This document shows positions 33,715-44,939 of a stretch of DNA of 64,000 bases, in pieces. A program made the translations under genes and the position numbers. Under the pieces are notes generated by a model. It was given only the letters and a program-made list of their open reading frames with translations. It was not told where the DNA came from and ran no database searches. Source of the DNA: Ichthyophis bannanicus (Eukaryota > Chordata > Amphibia > Gymnophiona > Ichthyophiidae); contig CM066037.1 of NCBI GenBank assembly GCA_033557465.1, positions 206,211,156 through 206,275,155 on the forward strand, in the 5' to 3' direction. Each line of letters begins with the position of its first letter. Position 1 is the stretch's first letter.

Positions 33715-34184
33715 AGAGCTCAACAGGTTTCTGGTCAGGGAGACGTTCAAGATGCTTTTCCTTGGAATACTGCTGCCGTTCCTCTGGCAGGGAGATTGGC
33801 TTTGCTCCTTGGACCTAAACAACACCTGCACTCACATCCTAATCCACCCTAGCCACAGAAAATACCTCCAGTTCATTGTAGGGGGATAGCACTACCAAGA
33901 CAGGGTACTACCCTTCTGGCTGACCTCGTTCCCAAGGGTCTTCACAAAATGCCTTGCGGTGGTTGCAGCCCACCTCAAGCTTTAAGGGGCCTTCATCTTC
34001 CCCTTACCTGGACGACTGGCTCATAAGGGGGGCACAGCTGCAGAAGCACAATGCATCACCGGACATACTATAAATGTCCTGCATCACCCGGGTTTTGTCA
34101 TTAACTACCCCAAGTCCCACCTCACTCTTGCTCAGAGCCTGGAATTCATAGGGACACAGCTGGTCACCCTTCAGGAAAAAGCCT
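33715..34184 (+). pseudogene. D2 RT fragment, left of copy C
   Basis: RT from ELNRFLVRETFKMLFLGILL through DWLCSLDLNNTCTHILIHPS, a stop at the IVGG*HYQDRVLPF position, then FTKCLAVVAAHLK and a degraded YLDD region. It ends QEKAY at the copy C insertion. Substitutions such as LKDAY to LNNTC remove a conserved RT motif; the gene is long dead. Confidence 0.88.
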
Positions 34185-34345
34185 ATCTCCAGGAACAAGC
34201 AGGAATGAGTCTTCACATATGGGTATCGTCGGTACCGACGGAGCCTGCACGTGAACGCTCCCCAGCGTCCAATAAGAAAGCTTTTGGGAGCATCCCACAG
34301 CGCCTGCGCGCTGCCTTCCCGCCTTTCCCAACCGCCTCTCTCCAG
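34185..34345 (+). repeat. Left ITR of DIRS copy C
   Basis: Inverted copy of 42233-42419, with the palindrome GTCGGTACCGAC and a CCAAT-type box. Single copy of the unit that is duplicated in copy B. Confidence 0.9.
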
Positions 34346-34566
34346 TTTTTCTTTTCCGCGGAGCCAGCAGGTCATGTTCCTGTCACCGCTGAAGAATTTC
34401 TTTATTTTTTTCTAGTTCTTTGGTCTCGCGTCTGCCTTCTTCGACGTCGGACCGGTACCGCCGGTCTTTTCTTTCTTTCTTCTTAAAAAAAACAAAAAAA
34501 AAACTACCGTTTCTCACTTCTGTGCAATTTTTTTCTTCGGCCTTAGGCCTAGGAAATTTTTTCCTC

Positions 34567-36724
34567 ATGGAAAAGCCCACCTCCGAGTTTAAAAAGTGCA
34601 TGAAGTGCAGCGGTACTATTTCTGTCACCGACACCCATGACTGGTGTCTAAAATGTTTGGGTCCTGACCATTCCATCACGGATTGTGCGTCCTGTTCCAT
34701 GATGTCTAAAAGAGGTTGACAGAACCGAGCGGCTAAGCTCAGTACCCTGTTTCCCTCTGATGCAGCTTTGGTGGCATCGACGTCTTCCAGGGCTGCTTCT
34801 TCCTCTCATGGATCTCAGGTAACCAAACATAAGTCCAGCCAGTCCTCGAAGGGTAGATCTCTCTCTAAGCATCGAGATGCCTCCAGGCTTGCCCTCGAGG
34901 ATTCTACACCGGCAAAATTACCCCGGCGGGAAGCCCCGGCTTCCAAAGCTTCATCTATGGGGTCACAGGTTTATTTATTTAGACAGTTTTGTATACCGCC
35001 TTATCCTTCAATCAAAGCGGTCACAACACAATTGGGGGATACATTTAACACGTGGGGATATGAGACACATACACTAATACTTACAGGGAACATGGGCAAT
35101 GGAGGGTTAAGTGGCTTGCCCAAGACCACAAGGAGCATCTGTGGGACTAGAAACCCCTGTCCTTCCGGCCCAAAGTTGCTGTCCTTTAGTGGGATTTAAA
35201 CCCCCGACCTTCCGGCCTGAAGTACCTTGCCCCAACCACTAGGCTACTCCTCCACAGGTTGACATCGATGGCGTGGCCTCGACTGATCACCTGTTGCCAT
35301 GTTCTGGGATACCGGTGGTTTCCACTGGTATCGACATCCAGACATTGGTGGCGTCGATGGATCAGAATATTTTGACCATGCAGCGTGCCATTACGGCATT
35401 CATACAGGCTGCGACGCCTCCGGTACCGCAACAAGCTCAGTTGTCGGTACCGGGTCCGGCACCGGCACCAATATCGGTTCCGGTACTGGGACCGCTTGCA
35501 TCGACATCAGCTTCGGTGTCGACTGCAGCGGTACCCTGTTCTATGATGCCCATCGGTACCGAACTGGTACCCATCACTCCCGATGTCGATACCACTCAGT
35601 ACGCATATCGGGCTCTGCAGGAGCATCGAGACAGGCGATACTTCGATTCCTCTGAGGACTCTGATGAATCAGAGGCTTCTGTCGAAGCATCGGTACTCCT
35701 TCCTCAGGAGCCTTCTTCTCCAAAAAGGAGAATGTCTCCTCCAGAAGACTTGTCTTTCCAAGACTTCATTAGGGAAGTGGCCAGGGGCCTCTCCATTTCT
35801 GTGGCCCCTGAATCAGAGCCTAGAGCCAAACAATTGGATATTTTACAATATCCTAAGGCTCCTAAGGAGGCAGCTACTTTACCAATTCATGAGATCCTTT
35901 ATGATCACATGTTGGGCATATGGGAGACTCCTCTCACCACCTCCCCTCATTCTCGCAGGTTGGACACCATGTACCGTGTTCCTCCCTGTCCTGGCTTTCA
36001 TAAGACTCAACTTCCTCACCACTCTATTGTGGTGGAGTCTGCCATGAAGAAGTTAAAGAGTGCAAAAAGGCACTCATGTAATCCTCCAGGAAGAGAATGC
36101 AGAACCTTAGATGCTTTTGGCCAGAGAATTTTCCAGGCCAACATGCTTACTGCCAGAATAAACTCCTATAGTCTCTATATGGGGATGTTTCTAAAATAAG
36201 TTACAGATCATCTGCAGACTTTAGCCCCTTTTATTGCAGAAGATAAAAGAGAGGAGTTTCTCACCTGGCTTAAACATGCCCAGGATGTTTCCAAATTTTC
36301 CAACCGTGCAGCCTTTGACTCTTTTGAGTGTGCCAGCAGAGCCTCGGCTATTGCCATAGGTGCACGCAGAGTTGCTTGGTTACAAGCTTCTGATTTGGAA
36401 CCCTGGGTCCAAGATGGATTAGGAAATCTTCCTTGTACAGGTGAAAACCTTTTTGGAAAGGATTGGCAAGCAAAGGCCACTCAGATGGATGCTGAAAATT
36501 CTGCTTTAGATAGACTTTCAAAGTCTACTTCTGCTCCTGTTAAAAAAAGGTTGTTCAAAAAGGCTTTTTATCCCAAAAAAGGGAGATATTATCCTGTTTA
36601 TGCTCAGCAGACATCTTCTGCAGGTCGTTTTGCTGCAAAGCGTCAGCAACAACCTAAACAGGCCAAGCCTAAGGCTGCAAGGACTGCTACGGCCCAACAG
36701 CCTCAGCCTCCTCAGGGCCTTTGA
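34567..36724 (+). pseudogene. DIRS copy C gag-like gene, with stops and a SINE
   Basis: ATG at 34567. The CxxC signature FKKCMKCSG, DWCLKCLGPDHSITDCASC is followed by TGA at 34718-34720, where copy B has CGG. The SINE at 34971-35252 interrupts next. From 35273 to 36199 an open frame has the CGGTACCG-coded region, YFDSSEDSDESEASVEAS, SPKRRMSPPEDLSFQDFIRE and LDTMYRVPPCPGFHKTQLPH, and ends MGMFLK-stop (TAA at 36197). It reopens for the C-terminal GNLPCTGENLFGKDWQAKA and the basic tail, ending TGA at 36722-36724. Two nonsense changes and one insertion disable it. Confidence 0.9.
34971..35252 (-). mobile_element. tRNA-derived SINE with L2-type tail (minus)
   Basis: Same SINE family as 7262-7556, in reverse orientation, with a 7-bp target duplication CACAGGT (34964-34970 and 35253-35259). 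It is close in sequence to the other copies, so fairly young, and it postdates copy C. Confidence 0.92.
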
Positions 36725-38110
36725 CTTACAACTAGAGAACTTAGACTTTCTGGCTCTAGAAGAACCAGAGCCGAGCCTCTCACTATTCCAGGAAGGTTAG
36801 CTCACTTTGCTCCCAGATGGGAACAAATCACAGCAGAGCAATGGACCCTCTCCATCATAAGGGAGGGGTACAGGCTTCATTTCTTAAACCTTCCTCCTCA
36901 CACCATGGTGAGACAGTTCAATTCTCCAACATCTCTCCTCGACCTTCTGGGTCAGGAGATTGCTACCCTTCTTGCCCAAAAAGCAATAGAAGAAGTACCC
37001 CTTCTTCAACAGGGCTCAGGGTTCTACTCCCCCTATTTTCTTATCCCAAAGAAAACAGGGGGCTACAGACCCATTTTAGATCTCAGAGAATTGAACAAGT
37101 TTCTATGCAAGGAGAAATTCAAGATGATTTCTCTCGGTGCTCTCCTTCCATACCTTCAGAGTCAAGATTGGCTTTGTTCTCTAGATCTCAAGGATGCGTA
37201 CACCCATGTCCTCATCCATCCAACACACAGAAGGTTCCTTCGGTTCCTTTATCAAGGAAAACACTACCAATACAGAGTGCTTCCTTTCGGTCTGGCCTCT
37301 GCACCAAGAGTGTTCACAAAATGCATGGCAGTAGTAGCTGCATTTCTACGCACTCTAGGAATATTCGTATTCCCATATCTGGACGACTGGCTCAACCGAG
37401 CTCCATCCCAGTCAGAGGGCCCAGACTTCCCTAGCCTGCACAAGGCGTGTTCTTCAGTATCTGGGACTTGTAATAAACATCCCAAAATCCCATCTCACCC
37501 CTACTCAGTCACTAGAGTTCATAGGGGCCTTGCTGGATACCACAACTGCAAGAGCCTATCTTCCCCAGGCCCGTTGCCTACGCTTGGTGCAGTTAGCCTC
37601 CCAGATTTAGTTAAAGTCCCATTTAACTGCTCGAGAGATGTTACAACTGTTAGGCCACATGGCATGCACCGTGCATGTGGTTCCTTACGCTCGCCTTCAC
37701 ATGAGGGCAGCTCAATGGACTTTATCCACCCAATGGATCTAGGCATCAGGGTGCCTATCAGACAAAATAGCAACCTCCAGTCGCCTTTTTTGGTCTCTCC
37801 AGTGGTGGAAGTCCACTCAAAACCTGTTGCTGGGGTCCCCCTTTCAACAGTTGTTACCCCAAGCAACCCTTACAACAGATGCCTCTCCAAGGGGTTGGGG
37901 AGCTCATCTACAAGATCTCTCCACCCAGGGCATCTGGTCTCCATAGGAGACTTCTCTACATATCAACCTCTTGGAGTTCAGAGCAATTTTTCTAGCTCTC
38001 AGAGTCTTCCACACCCTGCTCAGCTGCAAGACAGTTCTCATCCACACGGACAACCAAGTAGCCATGTTCTACGTGAACAAGCAGGGCGGGACTGTCTCTC
38101 TGTCGCTTTG
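36690..38110 (+). pseudogene. DIRS copy C RT/RNase H, frameshifted, left of the CR1
   Basis: Pol begins in the frame overlapping gag (LRAFDLQLENLDFLALEEPE), then an insertion near 36775 shifts it. RT reads 36905-37420: PILDLRELNKFLCKEKFK, DWLCSLDLKDAYTHV, FVFPYLDDWLNRAP. A further +1 shift near 37420 moves RNase H to another frame, where it reads with stops (TLTTDASPRGWGAHLQ, IHTDNQVAMFYVNKQGG). It is cut at 38110 by the CR1 and resumes at 40375 with the RNase H end and the Dam-like block (to about 40860: PDIDLFASPWNAKLPRFCS). Not functional. Confidence 0.9.
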
Positions 38111-40374
38111 TTGTAGTGGGAGATCATTTTGCATCCAGTGATCACCAGATGGTGTGGTTCAGTATTAGGACTAGGGCTGTTAGAATCCATTCCAAGGTGA
38201 AGATCTTAGACTTTAGGAAGACTAACTTTGCGAAGATAAGCCAATACCTCAGGGAGTCGTTAGTGGGATGGGAACAGCTGGGGGATGTAGAACAACAGTG
38301 GGCAAAACTGAAAGGGGGTATTTTAAAGGCAACCAACCTTTTTGTTAAAATGGTAAATAAAGGCAAAAGGAACAGGAGACCGCTATGGTTTTCGAAGGAA
38401 GTAGCTGAAAAAGTGAAGAAAAAGAGGGAGGCCTTCATGAAATACAAGAGATCACAGAGAGAGGAAGACAGGCATCTGTATTTGGAAAAACTTAGAGAAG
38501 CTAGCAAAGTAGTCAAGAAGGCAAAGATTCAAAAGGAGGAGGAAATAGCCAATGCAATAAAATGGGGGGATAAGACATTTTTCAGATATATTAGTGAGAA
38601 GAGGAAGGGCAAAAGTGGTATTATCAGACTCAAGGGTACAGGGGGGGAATATGTAGAAGCTGATAAGGATAAAGCGGAATTGCTTAACAAATATTTTTGT
38701 TCTGTGTTCACAGATGAAGAACCAGGAGCAGGACCTCAGAAAACACCCACAAATAAGAACAGAAGCGAGGGACATCTTGAACAATTTTCAGAAGACTGTG
38801 TTCGTGAGAAACTAGCTCAATTTAAAGTAGACAAAGCGATGGGACCGGATGGGATACACCCTAGAATACTGAGGGAACTTGGGGACGTTCTAGCAACTCC
38901 ACTGACTGACCTTTTCAATGCCTCGTTGGAGTCGGGAGTGGTACCAAAGGACTGGAGAGAGGCTCATGTGGTGCCTTTACACAAAAGCGGAAGTAAGGAT
39001 GTGGTTGAAAACTACAGGCCGGTTAGTTTAACTTCAGTGGTGAGTAAATTAATGGAAACGCTGTTGAAAGAGAAAATAGTGAGGTTTCTGGAGTCCAGCG
39101 GATTACAGGATCCGAGGCAGCATGGATTCACCAGAGGCAGGTCTTGTCAGACAAATCTGATTGATTTCTTTGACTGGGTGACCAGGGAGTTGGACCGAGG
39201 GAGAGCTCTAGATGTGGTGTATTTAGATTTCAGTAAAGCCTTTGACACTGTTCCTCACAGGCGACTTATAAACAAACTGAGCACCCTAGGGATGGACCCT
39301 AAAGTTACTGCTTGGGTTAGAAATTGGTTGGGTGGGAGGCGACAAAGAGTACAAGTAAATGGAGCTCACTCTGAGGAGAAGGATGTTACCAGTGGTGTGC
39401 CCCAGGGATCTGTCCTTGGTCCGATTCTTTTTAACATCTTTGTTAGTGATATAGCGGAAGGGCTGTCGGGTAAGGTTTGCCTCTTTGCAGATGATACCAA
39501 AATCTGCAATAAAGTAGACACCCAGGAAGGTGTAGATAACATGAGGAGGGATCTAGCTAAGCTTGAAGAATGGTCTAGAATTTGGCAGCTGGGATTTAAT
39601 GTTAAAAAATGTAAGGTCATGCATTTGGGCTGCAGCAATCCAAGGGAGCAATACACCATAGGAGGTGAAGTACTTTTGTCCACTAAAGAAGAGCGGGACC
39701 TAGGCGTAGTTGTGTCCGATGATCTTAAAGTAGCTAAACAGGTAGAAAAGGCGACGGCAAAAGCTAGAAGGATGCTTGGGTGCATACGGAGAGGAATGGC
39801 TAGCAGAAAAAAGGAGGTGATAATGCCTCTGTATAAGTCTTTGGTGCAACCTCATTTGGAGTATGGTGTGCAATTCTGGAGACCGCACCTTCAAAAGGAT
39901 GTGAACAGGATGGAGTCGGTGCAGAGGGTTGCTACTAAGATGATTAGTAGTCTTCATTATAAAGCATATGAGGACAGACTTAAGGATCTTAATATGTACA
40001 CCTTAGAGGAAAGGCGGGATAGAGGTGATATGATTGAGATGTTTAAATACCTCCGTGGCATAAATGTTCAGGGAGAGAGCCTCTTTCAATTGAAAGCAAG
40101 TTCTGCTACAAGGGGACATGGGATGAGGGTGAAGGGAGATAGATTCAGGAGTGATATGCGGAAATATTTCTTTACGGAAAGAGTAGTGGATCCGTGGAAT
40201 AGTCTCCCAGTGGAGGTGGTAGAGATGAGGACAGTAACTGAATTCAAAAAAGCATGGGACCAACACAGAGGATCTCTAAAGGTAAAAAGTGGACTGTTGT
40301 AGTTGTTGTTATGGAAGGACAGACTAGATGGGCCTTGTGGTCTTTTTCTGTCATCATGTTTCTATGTTTCTATG
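38111..40374 (+). mobile_element. CR1 LINE (family a), young, 5'-truncated
   Basis: Inserted in copy C between GTCGCTTTG and CAACGAAGC; at most 2 bp (TG) is duplicated, typical of CR1. The 3' end is two copies of the octamer TTTCTATG. It has a single open reading frame and the 3' end also occurs at 1-216. Confidence 0.94.
38116..40302 (+). CDS. CR1 reverse transcriptase, open frame lacking most of the endonuclease
   Basis: 728 codons without a stop, ending TAG at 40300-40302. It opens with GDHFASSDHQMVWFSI, the last conserved (SDH) block of the CR1 endonuclease; the rest of that domain and ORF1 were lost by 5' truncation. RT follows with KAMGPDGIHPRIL, SGVVPKDWREAHVVPLHKSG, NYRPVSLTSVVSKLMETLL, YLDFSKAFDTVPH, SGVPQGSVLGPILFNIFV and catalytic FADDTKI (39484-39498). 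The C-terminal domain (MPLYKSLVQPHLEYGVQFW, VDPWNSLPVEVVEM) is complete. There is no native start codon, so this is a dead-on-arrival copy whose open frame shows its youth, not a working gene. Confidence 0.93.
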   Translation: MGDHFASSDHQMVWFSIRTRAVRIHSKVKILDFRKTNFAKISQYLRESLVGWEQLGDVEQQWAKLKGGILKATNLFVKMVNKGKRNRRPLWFSKEVAEKVKKKREAFMKYKRSQREEDRHLYLEKLREASKVVKKAKIQKEEEIANAIKWGDKTFFRYISEKRKGKSGIIRLKGTGGEYVEADKDKAELLNKYFCSVFTDEEPGAGPQKTPTNKNRSEGHLEQFSEDCVREKLAQFKVDKAMGPDGIHPRILRELGDVLATPLTDLFNASLESGVVPKDWREAHVVPLHKSGSKDVVENYRPVSLTSVVSKLMETLLKEKIVRFLESSGLQDPRQHGFTRGRSCQTNLIDFFDWVTRELDRGRALDVVYLDFSKAFDTVPHRRLINKLSTLGMDPKVTAWVRNWLGGRRQRVQVNGAHSEEKDVTSGVPQGSVLGPILFNIFVSDIAEGLSGKVCLFADDTKICNKVDTQEGVDNMRRDLAKLEEWSRIWQLGFNVKKCKVMHLGCSNPREQYTIGGEVLLSTKEERDLGVVVSDDLKVAKQVEKATAKARRMLGCIRRGMASRKKEVIMPLYKSLVQPHLEYGVQFWRPHLQKDVNRMESVQRVATKMISSLHYKAYEDRLKDLNMYTLEERRDRGDMIEMFKYLRGINVQGESLFQLKASSATRGHGMRVKGDRFRSDMRKYFFTERVVDPWNSLPVEVVEMRTVTEFKKAWDQHRGSLKVKSGLL

Positions 40375-40859
40375 CAACGAAGCTTTGAGATTGTGGGCCT
40401 TCGCCAGAGAGCATCAAATTCATCTTCTGGCAGTATATCTTCCAGGCGTTCAAAACTCTTGGGCAGACAAACTCAGTCGAGTTCTGCTTCCACACGAGTG
40501 GTCCCTCCATATGGACCAGATAGCCAGAATCTTTCAGATTTGGGGAACCCCGGACATAGACCTCTTTGCAAGTCCGTGGAATGCCAAACTTCCCCGGTTC
40601 TGTTCCAGAATTCCGTGTCAGGGAGTTCAGGCCAAGGATGCCTTCCTCCTTCACTGGGGTCAAGGCTTCCCTTACGCCTTTCCACCCATTCCCCTAATTC
40701 CCAAAACTCTCTTCAAGCTTCAGAGAGATCGAGACTCTATGATCCTCATAGCACCATGTTGGCCACGCCAAGTGTGGTACCCTCTACTTCTGCATCTCTC
40801 TCAAGCTCCTTCCCTGGACTTGTGATCTGCTCCAGACCTCCTGTCCCAGGAGGAGGGAA

Positions 40860-41935
40860 CGTTATGGCATCCAAATCCCCAGTCTCTCCATCTCAGGGCC
40901 TGGTTGCTGAAGGCTTAGACCTTCAAGATTTGCATCTTTCTCAGCAGGTGAAGGATATCCTTCATGCTTCCAGAAAGCCTTCCACTAGACGTTCCTATGC
41001 TTTCAAATGGAAAAGGTTTACCATTTGCTGTGCAAAGAAGGGTCTTAACCCCCTTGCAATACCTTTGAATTTTTTACTAGAGTATTTGCTGCATTTATCC
41101 CATGCAGGCCTTAAAACTAATTCAGTAAGAGTCCATTTGAGTGCTATTTCAGCATCCCTCAAGCCTCTCAATGGACAGCCTATTTCCTCTCATCCTCTTA
41201 TTGCAAGATTCATGAGAGGCCTTCTTTTAACTAAACCTCCCATTAGACCACCTCCAGTGGCATGGGATTTGAATCTAGTTCTTGGTCAGCTTATGAAGCC
41301 ACCCTTTGAACCCTTAGCCACTACCTCCTTGAAATTCCTTTCCTGGAAGGTTATTTTTCTCATTGCAGTCACCTCAGCTCACCGCATCAGTGAGCTGCAA
41401 GCCTTGGTGGCTAATCCTCCTTATACAAGGTTCCATCATGACAAGGTAGTCCTCAGGACCAATCCACACTTTATGCCTAAAGTGGTCTCACCTTTTGATC
41501 TGAAGCAGGAGGTGTATTTACCTGTCTTTTTTCCAGGACCTCATGCATCAAGTGCAGAGAGGAATCTCCATACCCTGGATTGTATGAGAGCGCTCGCTTT
41601 TTACTTAGAAAGGACACAGCAACATGTGCTTTTGATCCCTCTCATTTAGGACTTCCAGTCTCTAAGAGAACACTGTCAAATTGGATTGCTCAGTGTATTT
41701 CTTTCGCCTACCAGAGTAAGAACCTTTCTCTGGAGGGCCATGTCACAGCTCACAATGTGAGAGCCATGGCAGCCTCTATGGCTCATCTAAACTCTGTGTC
41801 CATCGACCAAATCTGTCGAGCGGCCACCTGGGCCTCGGTTCATACCTTTACAGCCCATTACTGTTTGGACAAGGACTCCCGCCGGGATGCCTTGTTTGGT
41901 CAGGCTGTTCTCAAACACCTGTTCCATACCTAATC
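40860..41935 (+). pseudogene. DIRS copy C tyrosine recombinase, one frameshift
   Basis: Best preserved recombinase here. DILHASRKPSTRRSYAFKWK, GLKTNSVRVHLSAISASLKP, WKVIFLIAVTSAHRISELQA (first Arg) and ERNLHTLDCMRALAFYLE are in one frame to 41649. A deletion of about 22 bp at 41625 relative to copy A shifts the frame. The second half, 41640-41933, has GHVTAHNVRAMAASMAHL (His-x-x-Arg) and TFTAHYCLDKDSRRDALFG with the nucleophile Tyr, ending TAA. All catalytic boxes are present, so one deletion separates it from an open gene. It is preceded by a long open stretch in the same frame over RNase H. Confidence 0.92.
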
Positions 41936-42045
41936 AACTCCTACCCCCCATCCCTGGTTGGATGCCCGAGATCCATGGGGGAAGGTAGAGCCCTTCTCAG
42001 GGACTCACAACCTTGGGGATCTCCCTGGCATCTCCAGCTGGGGAG

Positions 42046-42140
42046 TCCCCATATGTGAAGACTCATTCCTGCTTGTTCCTGGAGATAGCACAGTTACTTA
42101 CCTGTAACAGGTGATCTCTGGGAACAGCAGGGATAAGTCT
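42046..42140. repeat. ICR of DIRS copy C
   Basis: Reverse complement of left end (up to 42086) joined to reverse complement of right end (from 42087). Same junction GGAGAT/AGCACAG as in copy B. Confidence 0.92.
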
Positions 42141-42232
42141 TCACAACCCACCCACCTCCCCTAGGAGTTGTATCTCTCTATCTATCTTTCCTTTCCTCTC
42201 TCTCTCTCTTTGTCTCAGCTTTAAAACTCGAA

Positions 42233-42419
42233 CTGGAGAGAGGCGGTTGGGAAAGGCGGGAAGGCAGCTCACAGGTGCTGTGGGATGCTCCCAAAAGCTT
42301 TCTTATTGGACGCTGGGGAGCGTTTCCGCGCAGGCTCCGTCGGTACCGATGATACCCATATGTGAAGATTTATTCCTGCTGTTCCCAGAGATCACCTGTT
42401 ACAGGTAAGTAACTGTGCT
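42233..42419 (+). repeat. Right ITR of DIRS copy C
   Basis: Inverted copy of 34185-34345 for most of its length. It ends in ACCTGTTACAGGT (42394-42406) plus AAGTAACTGTGCT. Confidence 0.92.
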
Positions 42420-43268
42420 TTCTCCCCCAGGAGAGGTCAGTATGCCTCAGGGAACTAGCCACAGAGGTGCAATGGTTGCAGGACAATGCCCGCCTGGCTT
42501 TTCCTCCGCCTGCTGGGACACATGGCTTCTGCGGTCCATGTGATCCTAGACACCCGCCTATGCATGAGAGCAGCCCAATGATGCATCCGCTCTCAGTGTA
42601 CCCAAGCTACTGGCAGGATCAGGGACAGAGTGTATGTGACCCGCCAGCTGGCGGACTTCCTCGGATGGTGGCAGAATCCATGTCACTTTCAGACCAGGAT
42701 GTCCTTCTAGGCACCCACCTTCCAGAAAGTCCTCACCACCTACACCTCTCTAATGGGCTGGGGAGCGCATTTCGAGAGCCTCCAGACACAAGACTGCTGT
42801 TCCAGGCCAGGACAATGTCTTGGCGGACAAGCTGAGCAGAACACTCCAGTTGCATGAGTGGCACCTGGACCCAACAGTAGCCTCATAGCTATTCCAGCTC
42901 TGGGGTGTCCCAATGATGGACCTGTTCACCAGCCCGGACAATGAGCAGTTGCTCTGTTTCTGCTCCCACCAACTGCACCCATCTCAGGTAGCAGCGGATG
43001 CATTCCTCATCCCGTGGTCAGAAGGCCTCCTGTACGCCTTCCCCCCAGCACCACTGATAGCCAATACCCTATTCAAGGCTTAACACGACAGAGCGTTGCT
43101 AGTGCTGATAGCCCCATGCTACTCTCCCTATCGACGGTACTGATGATTTCCCTGGGCTGAGCCCCAGGACTACTCTCGCAGGAGCAGGACTCTCTCCTAC
43201 ACCCCAACCTGGGGTCCATCTCACTCATGGCTTGGCTGCTGAAAGGGTAGTGCTAGCTCCCTTCAGCC
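42420..43268 (+). pseudogene. D2 RNase H and Dam-like region
   Basis: Continues the D2 pol from the copy C insertion point. Homologous to the RNase H of D1 (AREMLQLLGHMAS corresponds here to degraded CLRELATEVQWLQDN and GHMASAVHVI-type sequence), then the Dam-like block (TSPDNEQLLCFCSHQLHP, AFPPAPLIANTLFKA) and the run-in to the recombinase (MAWLLKG). Stops and frameshifts are frequent. The region ends at the LTR insertion; the last 5 bases (CAGCC) are its target duplication. Confidence 0.82.
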
Positions 43269-43867
43269 TGAAGAAAACTCCATGATCTGACCACAATACC
43301 ACGGCTCTTTTAGTCTCTGGTCCATCAAGCAGTGAGAAACAGGCAGAGAGTAATACATAATACAATCACACACAAAGTGCTATTTTCTTTGAGCTCAGAG
43401 GGAAGACGGCAACAGACGGTCTATGGACACGCATAGTTCCACGCCTGCCGAATTCAAAGTCCTCCTCCTAAAAAGCTCCTTTTTATTAGAGAAAAAGAGG
43501 AAGTAACAGTCATTTATTATAACCATGAAATAACACAAGGTGTCGCCAAAGTTCTTTTTACAGAGTAAGATCTGATTACAGTATATTAGATGAAATTTAT
43601 AATTGCAAAAGTTGCAAAAATTATGTTTTGTCAGCAGTGACTGTACAATGAACTATGGTTGCACAGTTCATAGCCTTTATGCTTAGTTAACACTGTTCCA
43701 TCTATTTTAAAGACGGTTACACAGAACTCATGATCATGACATCCTATTCTATTTAAAAGGAAGTAGGTGAGAAGTCAAACTTCTAAACACATTTTGTATC
43801 AAGAAATTCATCCATCTTCAATTACATATTGGGGATTCTGGTATCCCTTTATCTGTCCATGTCTACA
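43269..43867 (-). repeat. 3' LTR (left LTR)
   Basis: Full-length, uninterrupted 599-bp LTR. It supplies the empty site for DIRS E at 43575/43576 (TCTGA then TTACAG). On the element strand it carries AATAAA (43482-43487), a likely polyadenylation signal. Its inner flank (43868-43879) reads as a purine tract CACAGGGAGGAC on the minus strand, a plausible polypurine tract. Confidence 0.92.
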
Positions 43868-44939
43868 GTCCTCCCTGTGATTCTAGAAAGAATCATTACA
43901 AAAGAACAGTAGCTGAAACATGTCCAATTCCGGAATAATCTTCTACAATAGGCTTCATTTTGGAGATGTTCTTTCAAAGTCTGGTCCATAGGTGAGCTCT
44001 ATCTTGTTCGTTGGAAGAAATCATTATACAAAATCATGTGACATTGTTTACCTTTGCTTAGCCTCAATAAAAAAATGTGTACAAAGAGCAAGACTTTACC
44101 AATTATTCTTATAAGCGCTACCTCATCCAGCAGTGGCCAACTGCTTCTTATAGATCTAGCAATAATTCAGAGATTAGTCCCTCATATCATGACACCAGTC
44201 ATCACTCCAGATTCGTCAGCAGCATCCTTTCTCACCATGGGCTGTGCTATGCACATCTTAGATCAATCTTTTTCAGTGACCGTCCACCCAGGCTTCACTG
44301 CTGCGCATACATGAGTAGTTCCGCTGGAATCGTTGATCTTTATCAGGAGTCTCCATATCCAGTAGCATTTCATTCAGTCGTTTTCTTCCTCTTCGGCCCA
44401 TTAGATTCAGTACAATATATTTACATTATATAATTTGTAAAAATCCTACTCTCCACTACAGCATCTTTCTTGATGCCATACAATTGCAAACAAGCACAAT
44501 TATTCATCCCTAATGAGTCTTAAATTGTTGAACAGAATTATATTATCTATTTTTAATTACAATACATCCATTGCTAGCATTAAATTATTACATAGCTAAC
44601 CTGTAACATAGTTATTTTTTTCATCTGCATTCCTAAACTTATTCTGTCTACTTGCCAAATCAAATGTTAGCATGTGGTCTGATAGACACATTGCTTTTTC
44701 CTGTCAGGAACACAATTGTACTTATTCATATCACTAATTATATTTGTGATGTATTCTCCAGCTTCAACAATATACAAGATATAGTTAATCTGGTTATTCA
44801 AGGGGTAACAACATTAAAACATAACTAGCAGTTTATGACAAATAATTTAAACTCATTTCAATTGTTTGTCAACAATTATTAGGAAGGCTGTCTTATCTTA
44901 GGTGATGATTCAACTCACATTACTTTAAACATTATCACC

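Larger units (their letters stand above)
34185..42419 (+). mobile_element. DIRS retrotransposon copy C (type D1)
   Basis: Left end ATCTCCAGG at 34185, right end CTGTGCT at 42419. ICR joint at 42086/42087. Target is the RT of D2: GCCT before and TTCTCCCCC after, which restores the D2 frame when joined. There is no target duplication. It contains a SINE (34971-35252) and a CR1 (38111-40374). Without these it is about 5.7 kb. Confidence 0.94.

Noticed and set aside
34185..34200. A target-site duplication at the ends of copy C
   Set aside because: The apparent shared ATCT/TTCT bases are explained by the ICR-defined ends; joining GCCT to TTCTCC restores the D2 reading frame with no extra bases.
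38142..38784. Minus-strand frames over the CR1 RT, and similar frames at 39366-40266
   Set aside because: Shadows of the 728-codon RT frame on the other strand.
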